DNA of 64,000 bases from NCBI GenBank assembly GCA_015243575.1, contig CP042469.1, positions 1 to 64,000 of the forward strand, read 5' to 3'. Both the position numbers and the translations under genes were made by a program. This stretch comes from Clostridiales bacterium (lineage in GTDB: Bacteria > Bacillota > Clostridia > Peptostreptococcales > Anaerovoracaceae). Positions 16,401-24,256 of the stretch are shown here, in pieces. The notes beneath the pieces were generated by a model. The model saw only the letters and a program-made list of their open reading frames with translations, searched no databases and had not been told where the DNA came from. Numbering within the stretch: the first letter of the stretch is position 1; each line of letters begins with the position of its first letter.

Positions 16401-17781
16401 CAATAGAACCCTTTCAAACACCACGTTCACAATGCCTGATTCGGCTGTTACAATCACGGCAGCATGGATCGCAATCACACAACCCGGTGGTGGCTCTGGT
16501 AGGGGAGGCAGCTCGAGTTCATCTCAGGAAAAATCGGATGCTACTGTAAACGGTAAAGCTATATCAGCGGGAACCGTCAAGACAGAAATCAATTCTGAAG
16601 GTCGTACAACTACAACCTTCATCGTAGACGCTGAAAAACTAAACGGCATTCTAGCCTCGGAAAAAAGTGGTGTAAAGATAGTCCTTCCTTTTAAAGACGT
16701 TGATAAAGGAGCTGTGGGCAGACTCACTGGTGAAATGGTGCAAGCTATGGAGGGAAAGGATGCAACCTTGATCATCAAGACTGATTCGTCCAGCTATACT
16801 CTGCCCGCATCGCAAATTAATATGAAAGCCGTATCAAAGCAACTGGGTGCAAATGGTTCTTTGGCTGATATCATAGTATCAATAAATATCTCAGCACCTT
16901 CCAATACGATGGCAAGGGTCGTGGAGAATGTAAGTAAAGAAGGCGGCTTCACCCTTGTGGCACCTCAATTGGACTATTTAGTTACCTGTACTTACGGCGG
17001 GAAGACGGTCAATGTTACAAACTTCAGCGATTATGTGGAAAGGACCATCGCAATTCCGGACGGTGTTAATCCTTCCAAGATTACCACAGGTATTGTAGTC
17101 AGTCTGGACGGAACGGTACATCATGTGCCCACAAGGGTTACAGTGATTGATGGCAAATATTATGCGGTAATCAACAGCCTTACAAACAGTACCTACTCCG
17201 TAATCTGGAATCCAATTGAATTTGCTGACATGAGTAATCATTGGGCCAAGGCGGCGGGTAATAACATGGGTTCCAGAATGGTTGTCAACGGGGTTGGAAA
17301 CGGAAATTATGAGCCTGACAGAAACATGACCCGTGCAGAATTTGCTGCCGTCATGGTTCGTGCGTTGGGGCTTGCTCCAGAGAAAGGGAATAGCAGCTTT
17401 GGTGATGTTGCTTCCAGCCAGTGGTACTGCGGATATATTAAAACAGCCGCTGCCTTTGGTATTGTTAAAGGATATTCTGATTCAGCGTTCGGACCCAGCG
17501 ACACGATTACCCGGGAGCAGGCTATGACGATGATTGCGCGTGCAATGAAGACTACTGGGCTGAATGCTGAGCTGGCAAATGGTGAAGGCAGCAAGCTGCT
17601 GGAAGCTTACAGCGACAGAGCAGGCGTGTCTGCATATGCAAAGGACAGTATTGCACAGTGCATTAAAACAGGTGTTGTCTCTGGCAGAGAAAACAATACT
17701 CTGGCACCAAAAGCTTTAGTGACTCGTGCGGAGGTAGCCGCAATGGCAGAGCGTCTGCTTCAAAAATCTGAGTTGATTTAG
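13432..17781 (+). CDS. Large SLH-domain surface protein with carbohydrate-binding-like repeats
   Basis: About 1,449 residues. Start chosen at the third of three near ATGs because GAGGAG lies eight bases before it. A signal peptide (about residues 1-33, ending V-Y-A-S-G) is followed by two related modules beginning D-L-T-x-x-x-V-T-Y (about 38 and 580), each with parallel-beta repeats of S-I-T-G-G-T-I-T-A type. Then come two InlB-like B-repeats (about 860-1015, G-Y-T-F-S-G-W) , a G-S-S-rich linker, a globular part, and three SLH domains (about 1262 to the end; F-A-D-M-S-N-H-W, F-G-D-V, Y-S-D-R) that bind secondary cell-wall polymer. Probably a cell-surface adhesin or polysaccharide binder. Confidence 0.9.
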   Translation: MKRRLKRGLAILIALSMMLTLVPGSGMQNVYASGTDVRTDMLDLTEESVTYRTSGGLDSSADPRNTDITDTAEGWSWHYQSKTLTLEGINLITVETTALRLPENSTIVLAEDSDNTVTSTYDSDVVGEADCLGISCEGNLTIEGSGTLSVQSGNTANNYSLAIYTPNDLTISGGTINASGGAASSSSTGLYSLGTISITGGTITAEGSSEAGYSYGICSLANLSITGGTIDVSGGASSLSSVGLYCDGNMSITDGTITADGASDTGYSYGIYSVGNLSISDGIINTSGGDDTQYSMGICTTGDFSVTGGTVTAVGGVNADEVSYGILVSADLKKAITTFSGGTVSASGGDNTPYSIGICGAGDTTFTAGTIAATGNLAAEESHGIAVTAGSAIFSGSAVYAKSNADAPLAYAVFATLGITDEDMTVLQKDLESAYTQQVTKENVESFYTYLTDKGTIANDIRITEGSAAVSSKIVAGMMGAVLPGTDTITVTLAGSTFANLAQGEDVSVWFHNLPEGLSVTVGNVTSGTIELVFSGTPGTVSNETISITIPKGKLNTDSDIEVTKNSDTKFDITQEEPRKTILDLTANNVTYQKEGGGTGSGTPTSSSITNTAEGWRWYKNAEESYSENTLVLDGISLITANQIAVKLPAGSTIVLADDSENFIESIFDGTIATSGITCMGDLKIMGSTGSLRVTSGSSENSYSAAFDVTGGLSVLGGNLSADSGNAYGSSMGFYVGGPINISGGTITATGDNATSSYGIRSLSTITVTGGTVRATGSTASGGSYGIFAMNTATFSDGVVYAKSGAAPLSHAVYAVSGITDAGMTALQKDSNEDYALALTKIATNYTHDAAVATDIKIVETPVSYLLQVEGGGDGSTESGNYMPGTDISISAGTKIGYTFSGWTTSGGGVFDNSTLPNTTFTMPDSAVTITATWTEVQTPVSYLLQVEGGGDGSTESGDYAAGTVVSISAGTKNGYTFSGWTTSGGGVFDNRTLSNTTFTMPDSAVTITAAWIAITQPGGGSGRGGSSSSSQEKSDATVNGKAISAGTVKTEINSEGRTTTTFIVDAEKLNGILASEKSGVKIVLPFKDVDKGAVGRLTGEMVQAMEGKDATLIIKTDSSSYTLPASQINMKAVSKQLGANGSLADIIVSINISAPSNTMARVVENVSKEGGFTLVAPQLDYLVTCTYGGKTVNVTNFSDYVERTIAIPDGVNPSKITTGIVVSLDGTVHHVPTRVTVIDGKYYAVINSLTNSTYSVIWNPIEFADMSNHWAKAAGNNMGSRMVVNGVGNGNYEPDRNMTRAEFAAVMVRALGLAPEKGNSSFGDVASSQWYCGYIKTAAAFGIVKGYSDSAFGPSDTITREQAMTMIARAMKTTGLNAELANGEGSKLLEAYSDRAGVSAYAKDSIAQCIKTGVVSGRENNTLAPKALVTRAEVAAMAERLLQKSELI
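16012..16479 (+). repeat. 234-bp tandem duplication inside the SLH protein gene
   Basis: Two copies of a 234-bp unit (16012-16245 and 16246-16479) encode the two InlB-like B-repeats. Long stretches are identical at DNA level, so the duplication is recent or kept alike by recombination. Confidence 0.9.
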
Positions 17782-17852
17782 CCATTGAAAAAAAACATGA
17801 TGTGAACAAATCAAAATCAGCTGTTTCTAGGCGGTAATATTCAATTGAATGG

Positions 17853-17951
17853 GAACCATAACTTTTCCAAAAGAAATGTTATGGTTCTTTTGATCTTTAA
17901 TATATTGATTAGTGTTAAGTGTTGACGTATTATGTAAATAGTTGGAATTTA
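17853..17951 (+). repeat. Intergenic repeat, copy 1 (hairpin plus AT-rich tail)
   Basis: GAACCATAAC...GTTATGGTTC hairpin with TTTT, then TTTAATATATTGATTA and ATGTAAATAGTTG. The same order and spacing recur at 20568-20664. It acts at least as the terminator of the SLH gene and leads into the AraC-type gene. Confidence 0.85.
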
Positions 17952-17970
17952 GAGACTAAATGGGGGGAAT

Positions 17971-18804
17971 ATGCTTAATAAGGAACTGATCAACAAAAGC
18001 ATTGATTTTATCCTACAGCATCTTGAGGATGATATTTCTGTGGATGATGTTGCAAACCATTTTTACTTTTCGAAATTTTATTTTTGCAGGTCTTTTAAGG
18101 CCATGACGGGTGAAAGTGTATATGAGTTTATAAAGCGCATGAAGCTGGATCAAAGTGCTGTTGAAATAAAGCTGGAAAAGGAGAAACCCATTACCAATAT
18201 CGGGATAAACTACGGTTACAGTTCATCAAATTATAGCACAGCATTTCAAAAGCATCACAATATTTCTCCAGCTAAATTTCGCAAATCCGTAGATGTAACT
18301 GGTATGACAAGCCCCTTCTACCCCGAAGGGCTTTCCGGGTTTGATACATTTGAAGGGTATAACAGTAAAATCAAAATGCAAGAGCTTCCAGACTTTTTTG
18401 TGATCTACGAGAGAATCATCGGAAACTATATTGAGTTGAAGGACAATTGGTTTCAATTTTTGGATCAATACAGTGATCATATCAAAGTCGATACTCTTAT
18501 GATAGAGCGGTTTTATGACGACCCCGCAATCACCAGTCTGAACCGCTGTCTATGTGATATTTGCATGACAACAGATGAATCTTGCACGCTCAAGAATGTG
18601 ACGTTGGTTAAGGGAGGCAAATTTGCGGTATATTGCTTTGATGGCAAAATTGAGGATATTTTTTGCACCATTCAGGGGATCTTTAGTGTCTGGCTTCCCA
18701 AAAGCGATTATGAAATGGACGGAAGATGCGGTTTGAACATATACCGAGAAATTAACAAAGAAAGTGGATGCGTAATTATGGATATATGTATTCCAATACG
18801 ATAG
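17971..18804 (+). CDS. AraC-family regulator with GyrI-like effector domain
   Basis: 277 residues: two N-terminal helix-turn-helix units (about 1-105; I-S-V-D-D-V-A-N-H-F and I-T-N-I-G-I-N-Y-G-Y-S-S-S-N-Y-S-T-A-F) and a GyrI/BmrR-like small-molecule-binding domain (about 125-277). ATG preceded by GGGGGGA. Such regulators often control multidrug exporters or detoxifying enzymes. It is a full-length paralogue of the regulator at 26210-27043, which has exactly the same length. Its own neighbours are a QueG-like protein and a hydrolase, separated from it by a strong terminator. Confidence 0.85.
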   Translation: MLNKELINKSIDFILQHLEDDISVDDVANHFYFSKFYFCRSFKAMTGESVYEFIKRMKLDQSAVEIKLEKEKPITNIGINYGYSSSNYSTAFQKHHNISPAKFRKSVDVTGMTSPFYPEGLSGFDTFEGYNSKIKMQELPDFFVIYERIIGNYIELKDNWFQFLDQYSDHIKVDTLMIERFYDDPAITSLNRCLCDICMTTDESCTLKNVTLVKGGKFAVYCFDGKIEDIFCTIQGIFSVWLPKSDYEMDGRCGLNIYREINKESGCVIMDICIPIR

Positions 18805-18828
18805 GGCAAGAATTCAGAAGTTTAAAAG

Positions 18829-18899
18829 CAGACTTTTTTCTATAATAAGAATCAACCGGGACTGGTGATTCTTTCAGAAAAAAGTCTGTTTTATTTTTT
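18829..18899 (+). terminator. Strong two-part hairpin terminator
   Basis: CAGACTTTTTTCT pairs with AGAAAAAAGTCTG over 13 bp, enclosing a second AAGAATCAACC/GGTGATTCTT stem; followed by TTTTATTTTTT. Confidence 0.85.
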
Positions 18900-18930
18900 A
18901 AAAGACAGGAGGCATTACAAGAAATGACTG

Positions 18931-19587
18931 ATGTTAAATGAGTTGAGCTTGGAATTGAAAAGCCGTGGCGCCAATGTTGTTATCGGTGTTGATATATCTA
19001 CGCTGCAGGCAAAGGAAAATCGAGGCTATTATGCGGCGATTTTAATCGGAATCGCGTTAAAACCCAGCTATATTTATCGGCTGTCAAAAGAAAACAATTT
19101 AGACTGTTTTGAGTTTTTACAAAAGGAGGCTGCAGCAGATAAACTTGCAGAATGGGCGGCTGATTTTATCCGGTTGAAAGGATACAAAGCATATGCTCAG
19201 TCAGAAAGCAATCTCATCAATGGATTCTATGATGCAGTGACGAAAGCTACGCCATTGCCGCATAAAAAAATTGCAGTGTTGGCTGGATTAGGATGGATCG
19301 GAAAAAGTAATCTTCTGGTTACACAAGAGTATGGAAGTGCATTGTGTATGTGCAGTGTACTGACAAATGCACCATTGCCGATACAGTATCGGCCCATCAT
19401 GCGGCCGTTCTGTGGCAAATGTAATGTTTGCAAGGATATTTGTCCAGCAAAGGTGATCCATGGTATGAACTGGGAAGAAGGTACTCCCAGGGATCTGATT
19501 GTTGATGTATATCATTGTGAGACCTGCCTGAAATGCCTAGTTCATTGTGTCTGGACACAGAAGTATGTGAAAACACATGGTTTGTAA
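18931..19587 (+). CDS. QueG-like double [4Fe-4S] protein (possible 5-prime frameshift)
   Basis: 218 residues resembling the epoxyqueuosine-reductase group but shorter than QueG (usually over 300). L-A-G-L-G-W-I-G-K-S-N-L-L is the conserved QueG loop. Two C-x2-C-x2-C-x3-C sets (C-G-K-C-N-V-C-K-D-I-C and C-E-T-C-L-K-C-L-V-H-C) bind two [4Fe-4S] clusters. The good ribosome-binding site AGGAGG fits an ATG at 18924, which reads only five codons before TGA; dropping one base would join it to this frame. Many clostridia carry such short QueG-like proteins of unknown role, so assignment to queuosine synthesis is not safe. Confidence 0.75.
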   Translation: MLNELSLELKSRGANVVIGVDISTLQAKENRGYYAAILIGIALKPSYIYRLSKENNLDCFEFLQKEAAADKLAEWAADFIRLKGYKAYAQSESNLINGFYDAVTKATPLPHKKIAVLAGLGWIGKSNLLVTQEYGSALCMCSVLTNAPLPIQYRPIMRPFCGKCNVCKDICPAKVIHGMNWEEGTPRDLIVDVYHCETCLKCLVHCVWTQKYVKTHGL

Positions 19588-19605
19588 GTAGAAGGGAGTA
19601 AAAAA

Positions 19606-20541
19606 ATGCAAAAAGGGAAAATAAACTCGATGCAGGAGGAAAGAGGCGGAAGAGAGTATTTTGTAGGTTATTGTGAAGCTGATCTTGAGGATTCTCATTG
19701 TGGCATTGCGTTTCCTATGTCAGTGATGTATCCTGCAGATAAGGAAAGCAAAATTGAAATGATTGGGCCGTTTCCATTAGACGTATCAATCAATGCACAA
19801 CCTACGGAGGGTAGCTTTCCGTTGGCACTGATATCTCATGGAAGTGGGGGAGGAAACTTACTCTACAGAACGCTTGCCCACTATCTGGCATGCAATGGTT
19901 TTATCGTTGGAATGCCAGAGCATCCTTTCAATAATTTCAGCAATAATACGTTGGAGGGCACCGTAGAAAATTTAGAAAACAGGCCAAGACACATTAACAT
20001 TGCTATCGACTGGTTCTTTGAAAGCGAGAACTTCTCGAGGGTTATAAAATCAGATGCTATCTCTATCATCGGTCATTCTACCGGTGGGTGTACTGCATTA
20101 TCAATGGCGGGAGGTATACCGACTTCATTGCCAAATGAATCTTTGGACGGCAAACCGAAAGAGATAATCGTAGCCTGTAAGAGAAAAATCAGTACGCTTG
20201 TTCTGCTAGCGCCAGGAATGGTTTGGTTTCAGGCAGAAAAAGCTCTAAGCGGAGTAGATATTCCAATACTAATGATTATGGCCGAAAAAGATCAATTCAT
20301 CCAGTCTTCCCAGGCGCAAACTCTCTTGGATGGGGTTGCAGATCGCAGAAAGGTAACGTATAAAATTGTTGAGAACGCCGGTCATTTCTCATTCTTGAGT
20401 CCATTTCCGGAATTCATGATTACACCAGATTTTTTCCCGGCACAGGATCCGCCTGGTTTTGACAGGCAGAAGTATCATGATGAACTTAATTTTGAGGTAT
20501 TAAAATTTTTACTGGCAGAAAACAGCACACTGGCGCTTTAA
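19606..20541 (+). CDS. Alpha/beta hydrolase, dienelactone-hydrolase-like
   Basis: 311 residues. Oxyanion region S-H-G-S-G-G-G, nucleophile elbow G-H-S-T-G-G near residue 165, candidate acid Asp in A-E-K-D-Q-F and catalytic His in N-A-G-H-F-S-F complete the triad. The overall pattern fits the predicted dienelactone hydrolase group (COG4188-like). Cytoplasmic, no signal peptide. GAAGGGAG precedes the ATG. It lies 18 bp after the QueG-like gene, so the two are probably co-transcribed; a hairpin (repeat copy 2) ends the unit. Substrate unknown. Confidence 0.8.
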   Translation: MQKGKINSMQEERGGREYFVGYCEADLEDSHCGIAFPMSVMYPADKESKIEMIGPFPLDVSINAQPTEGSFPLALISHGSGGGNLLYRTLAHYLACNGFIVGMPEHPFNNFSNNTLEGTVENLENRPRHINIAIDWFFESENFSRVIKSDAISIIGHSTGGCTALSMAGGIPTSLPNESLDGKPKEIIVACKRKISTLVLLAPGMVWFQAEKALSGVDIPILMIMAEKDQFIQSSQAQTLLDGVADRRKVTYKIVENAGHFSFLSPFPEFMITPDFFPAQDPPGFDRQKYHDELNFEVLKFLLAENSTLAL

Positions 20542-20567
20542 GAGAGAAAATTACCAATAGATTGTCA

Positions 20568-20664
20568 GAACCATAGCTTTTTCAAACAAAAGTTATGGTT
20601 CTTTTGATATTTAATATATTGATTAACGGCAAGCATTCACGTACTATGTAAATAGTTGAAATAA
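20568..20664 (+). repeat. Intergenic repeat, copy 2
   Basis: Same elements as 17853-17951: GAACCATAGC...GTTATGGTTC hairpin with TTTT, TTTAATATATTGATTA, then ATGTAAATAGTTG. The spacer between the last two blocks has diverged, while hairpin stem and tail are kept. Confidence 0.85.
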
Positions 20665-20752
20665 AATCTAATACTGATTTGCCAAACAATTTAAAACAGA
20701 AAACCGAGTTCAAATTGTGGATTAAGAATCTAACCCAAAGGGGAGCTTTGCT

Positions 20753-21859
20753 ATGGAAGAAAGAATCAATGGAGGCAGGCAAAAGGAGCTGGACTATGCA
20801 AAAGGTTTGGCTATCCTTTTCATGATCGCAGTGCATTGTCTTGAAACGTTCGCAAACAGCAGTGTTGCCGAAGAGGCCGCTTACGGGATCATGGTCGAAT
20901 TCCTTGGAAGCTTCACCTCTGCAACAGTATTTATGATTCTGCTTGGAGTGGGGATCATTTATTCAAGAAAATCTGAACCGCGTCTTCTCGTCATGCGTGG
21001 ATTGCTGCTGGTGGGCGCGGGGTACTTGTTGAATTTGATGAGAGGATTCTTGCCAATGCTGGTTTCGTGGCAACTGACAGGAGATGACGAATGGCTTTCC
21101 GATATGATGGTTGAACTGTTTCGTATCGATATCTTGCAGTTTGCAGGACTTACATTCCTATTCTTTGGATTAACAAAAAAAATGAAATTCAAATCTGCTG
21201 CTTATGTTGCAGTGCTTAGTGCATTTGCGTTAGTGAATTTCTTCTTGGTCAATTATGGATTTTATTACTCCAATATCATGAACTACCATAATTCAAAATT
21301 TTTTCTTGCAGCATTATCCGGCCTGCTGTGGGGAACCAGCGAGTTATCGAGTTTCCCATTCCTAACTTGGATTTTTTATCCCGTTGCGGGATACCTGTTC
21401 GGCCATTACCTGATTAAACAGGATGTAGAAGGCAAGAAACGGCTTTTTACCGTTACTGTTCTGGTCTCAACAGTGGCTTTTTCCGCGATCGTTTTGCTGT
21501 GTTGGTATTTTGAAATTGATTATGGATGGGAAACCGATGCGTCATTTTATCATCATTTGCTTCTTGGAAATATCGTCTTTGGCTCCTGTGCCTTTCTTCT
21601 GATTGGAATCGTATTTTTCCTAAACAGATCCATACCGGAATTATTACAAACAATTCTGTCCCGGTGGAGTGTAAATGTCACAGAAATCTACTTCATTCAA
21701 TGGATTCTGATTGGATGGATCGCCATTGGAACGGACTATAATCAATTTGGAATTATAAAAACAGTAACTGTTACAATCGTAGTCATGATTGCAAGTGACT
21801 GGATCGCAGCTCTTTACAGGAAGACGAAACTTCACAGCCGGAAGCTTGAACGTGTATAG
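20753..21859 (+). CDS. Multi-pass membrane acyltransferase-like protein (HGSNAT/DUF1624 type)
   Basis: 368 residues with about ten predicted membrane segments. The start R-x-x-E-L-D-Y-A-K-G-L-A-I-L-F-M-I-A-V-H has the conserved Asp and His of heparan-alpha-glucosaminide N-acetyltransferase-like and acyltransferase-3 proteins, which acetylate sugars across the membrane. AAAGGGGAG precedes the ATG. It is the first of three closely spaced genes (ArsC-like and WYL regulator follow within a few bases). Exact family and substrate are uncertain. Confidence 0.65.
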   Translation: MEERINGGRQKELDYAKGLAILFMIAVHCLETFANSSVAEEAAYGIMVEFLGSFTSATVFMILLGVGIIYSRKSEPRLLVMRGLLLVGAGYLLNLMRGFLPMLVSWQLTGDDEWLSDMMVELFRIDILQFAGLTFLFFGLTKKMKFKSAAYVAVLSAFALVNFFLVNYGFYYSNIMNYHNSKFFLAALSGLLWGTSELSSFPFLTWIFYPVAGYLFGHYLIKQDVEGKKRLFTVTVLVSTVAFSAIVLLCWYFEIDYGWETDASFYHHLLLGNIVFGSCAFLLIGIVFFLNRSIPELLQTILSRWSVNVTEIYFIQWILIGWIAIGTDYNQFGIIKTVTVTIVVMIASDWIAALYRKTKLHSRKLERV

Positions 21860-21876
21860 GTATGGAGGAATTACTG

Positions 21877-22218
21877 ATGAATATACAAATATTTGGAAAG
21901 TCGAAATGCTTCGACACAAAGAAGGCGGAACGATATTTCAAAGAACGGGGGGTCAAATATCAACTCTTTGACCTTCTTCAAAAAGGCATGAGCAGAGGGG
22001 AACTCAATAGTGTGAAACAAGCGGTGGGGGGATATGACAATCTCATTGATCCTGGCTGTAAAGATAAGCAGCTGTTGGGGCTGATTAAGTATCTCAGGGA
22101 AGAAGATCAGGGTGAAAAAATTCTTGATAATCCAAAAGTAATCAGAACGCCGGTTGTTCGGAATGGTAATAAAGCGACGGTTGGTTATGAAGCTGAGATC
22201 TGGAAAACCTGGGAATAG
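21877..22218 (+). CDS. ArsC/Spx-family protein
   Basis: 113 residues with a thioredoxin-like fold pattern: I-Q-I-F-G-K-S-K-C-F-D-T-K-K-A-E-R-Y-F at the start and R-T-P-V-V-R near residue 90. There is a single active-site-type Cys9, not a C-x-x-C pair, as in arsenate-reductase-like YffB proteins. The ATG at 21877 has GGAGGA seven bases upstream; the ATG at 21862 overlaps that site. It sits 17 bp after the membrane acyltransferase and 2 bp before the WYL regulator. Real arsenate reductase function is not implied, as no ars genes are near. Confidence 0.8.
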   Translation: MNIQIFGKSKCFDTKKAERYFKERGVKYQLFDLLQKGMSRGELNSVKQAVGGYDNLIDPGCKDKQLLGLIKYLREEDQGEKILDNPKVIRTPVVRNGNKATVGYEAEIWKTWE

Positions 22219-22220
22219 CA

Positions 22221-23093
22221 ATGGCAAAAAACGATAACATGCTGGCAATTTTATGGATGCTTCATTCTGGCAGCAAAATTACCGCGAAGCAAATTGCAGA
22301 AAAACTAGAGATCAATATACGAACAGTTTACCGTTATATTGATTCGCTCTGCGCGAGCGGAGTTCCAATTGTTTCCGATACCGGACAGAACGGCGGATAT
22401 CATTTGTTGAACAATTTCATTCAGGCACCTTTGGTTTTTGATCTTGAAGAACAAAAGGCACTGCTTCATGCGGCGGTATTTGCAAGTGAGGCAGGATACC
22501 CTTTCAGTGAATCGTTAAACAGTGCAGCACAAAAGCTGAAGCTTTATACAAATAGGGAGCAGGAAAGCATCCTCAATCGTCACTTAGCCGGCTTCGAGGT
22601 GTTAAACCGTGATATTCCCCAGGCTGTAAAACAGGTGGTGAAAGAACTGGAGCATGCTGTGGCAAATGAGCATTCCGTCGAAATCGAGTATCGCACAGGC
22701 CGAGAGGAACAGCCCAGGTTAAGATTGATTGACCCATACGGAATGTTCTATTGGAACAACAAATGGTATACCGTTGGATATTGCCATCTTCGAAGGGAAA
22801 TCAGGAGCTTCCGGGCTGAACGGATCCTTCGCATTCAGCCGACAAAAATGGTGTTTCAAAGGCCCAAGGATTTTTCTGCCAAAGAGTTTTTATTACAAAA
22901 TCTTCTGCCGGGCTTTGAACGTAAGGCGGAGGTGGTTTCTTTGACCATCGGTGGCCGATCGGAGACTTTGGATGATTTGTGTATTCATTGGTTCTTAGGC
23001 CATCATCTGAAAGAACGCGCGCCAAATCAAGCGATCTTCTTACTTGATGAGAAAGTGCTTCATGCATATGTGCCATATTTTCTTTTCGCTTAA
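22221..23093 (+). CDS. WYL-domain transcriptional regulator, truncated by an in-frame stop
   Basis: 290 residues: N-terminal HTH (I-T-A-K-Q-I-A-E-K-L-E-I-N-I-R-T-V-Y-R-Y-I-D), then a WYL domain (about 130-290; I-D-P-Y-G-M-F-Y-W-N-N-K-W-Y-T-V-G-Y). The TAA at 23091-23093 interrupts the YafY-type tail: after it the same frame continues 29 codons with V-I-E-P-Q-S-F-K-E-R-L-R and L-M-E-Y-Y-Q-I, the normal C-terminus, to a stop at 23183. A Tyr codon changed to TAA would explain it. The truncated protein may be unstable or altered in multimer formation. It overlaps the end of the ArsC-like operon. Confidence 0.85.
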   Translation: MAKNDNMLAILWMLHSGSKITAKQIAEKLEINIRTVYRYIDSLCASGVPIVSDTGQNGGYHLLNNFIQAPLVFDLEEQKALLHAAVFASEAGYPFSESLNSAAQKLKLYTNREQESILNRHLAGFEVLNRDIPQAVKQVVKELEHAVANEHSVEIEYRTGREEQPRLRLIDPYGMFYWNNKWYTVGYCHLRREIRSFRAERILRIQPTKMVFQRPKDFSAKEFLLQNLLPGFERKAEVVSLTIGGRSETLDDLCIHWFLGHHLKERAPNQAIFLLDEKVLHAYVPYFLFA

Positions 23094-23176
23094 GGAAAGG
23101 CTGTTCAAGTGATTGAGCCGCAGAGTTTCAAGGAAAGACTCCGTTCTGTGGCCGCCGAATTAATGGAATATTATCA

Positions 23177-23223
23177 AATATAATAGCTTCCCTGACAGTA
23201 GTTGTCAGGGAAGCTATTATATT
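23177..23223 (+). terminator. 21-bp perfect hairpin
   Basis: Perfect inverted repeat 23177-23197 / 23203-23223 with a 5-base loop (core AGCTTCCCTGACA). It overlaps the stop codon (23181-23183) of the full-length WYL frame. No T-run follows, so it may act as an RNA stabiliser or weak terminator. Confidence 0.7.
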
Positions 23224-23342
23224 ATGATGATAAACATCGTTATTACTGTTTTCAAGTGAAAGAACAAGACTTATTTGTGCTAAAACGATATCAGATCAAA
23301 TTGGAGAGATCTTACTTGAAGTATGAAAAAGGAGGATTCGGT

Positions 23343-23974
23343 ATGAGTCAAAATAATGTATATCTATATGTATTCGATACTATGGCAGATTGGGAGATCG
23401 GTTATTTGACCGCAGAACTAAATTCGGGAAGGTTCTATAGAAAAGGCTTAGAACCAACTAAAATCGTTACAGTAGGAATACAAAAGAAACCTGTCACAAC
23501 AATGGAGGCCTGAAAATATTGCCGGATGCTGCACTGGATGAGTGCGGTTTTGAGAACGCAGATGCCTTGATTTTACCCGGAGGTGACACGTGGACTGAAA
23601 CCGTTCATGATCCTGTCTTGTCAAGAATAGAACAGTGTCTGGAGAAGGGAACTCTTGTAGCCGCCATTTGCGGTGCAACGTTCGGTCTTGCACGGAAAGG
23701 ATTACTGGATTCAAGGCCTCATACAAGCAATGACCTGGAATATCTTAAGATGATCTGCCCGAATTATGGAGGAGAGCAGTACTACGAGCAGGTCCCTGCC
23801 GTAACGGATGGAAAGCTGATCACAGCATCCGTAACAGCCTCGCTGGAATTTTCTGCTCATGTCTTAAAGGCACTGGATGTGTTTTCTGAAAAGACATTAG
23901 ACGCTTGGTACAACCTTTATCATACACAACAACCCAATTATTTTAATGAACTGTTGAATTCGATCCAGTATTAA
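23343..23974 (+). pseudogene. DJ-1/PfpI family protein, frameshifted
   Basis: Start ATG 23343 after AAAGGAGGATTCGGT. The first frame (V-Y-L-Y-V-F-D-T-M-A-D-W-E-I-G-Y) ends at 23513. A second frame carries the rest: L-P-D-A-A-L-D-E-C-G-F, A-L-I-L-P-G-G-D-T-W, and the nucleophile region V-A-A-I-C-G-A-T-F-G-L-A. One missing G near 23504-23508 (a run of G) would restore a protein of about 210 residues (T-T-M-G-G-L-K-I-L-P). As written, no intact protein can be made, unless translation slips. Family members are class-I glutamine-amidotransferase-like proteins with a reactive Cys. Confidence 0.8.
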
Positions 23975-24060
23975 GGGATCATTCTGTCCAGAATTGAGGA
24001 CTTATCAGAAGAAGAGACTGCTCAAAGAGTCAGAGAATGGGATTTTGACATTTGAGTTTA

Positions 24061-24099
24061 GAGGAAAGTACTCCTAAAGGGTTTACTTTCCTCTTTTTC
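24061..24099 (+). terminator. Rho-independent terminator
   Basis: GAGGAAAGTA with TACTTTCCTC, 13-base loop, followed by TTTTT. Confidence 0.85.
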
Positions 24100-24154
24100 C
24101 ACGTATAATGTAGTTGTTGCCAATCATTGGAAACGAAATGGAGATGAGGTCTAA

Positions 24155-24243
24155 ATGGTAATTGTTTATGAATCCAAAACGGGTTTGACGGTGTTAAGGA
24201 AGAGAATCTCATGCCTGTTTTGGAATGGATGAGTAAAATCTGA
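24155..24243 (+). pseudogene. Flavodoxin-like gene remnant with internal deletion
   Basis: ATG at 24155 behind GAGATGAGG reads M-V-I-V-Y-E-S-K-T-G, the usual FMN-phosphate-loop N-terminus of a flavodoxin-like protein. About 25 bp later another frame reads V-K-E-E-N-L-M-P-V-L-E-W-M-S-K-I and stops at 24243, which looks like a flavodoxin-type C-terminus. The whole middle is missing, so only both ends remain. Confidence 0.6.
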
Positions 24244-24256
24244 GAGGGGTGATTTT

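Noticed and set aside
16007-16549. Repeat-containing open frame overlapping the SLH gene
   Set aside because: It is an alternative frame of the 234-bp tandem repeat; its internal repetition only mirrors that of the real gene.
13600-17781. Polymorphic toxin or autotransporter reading of the large surface protein
   Set aside because: It ends in three SLH domains and has no toxin-like C-terminus, so a wall-anchored surface protein is the simpler reading.
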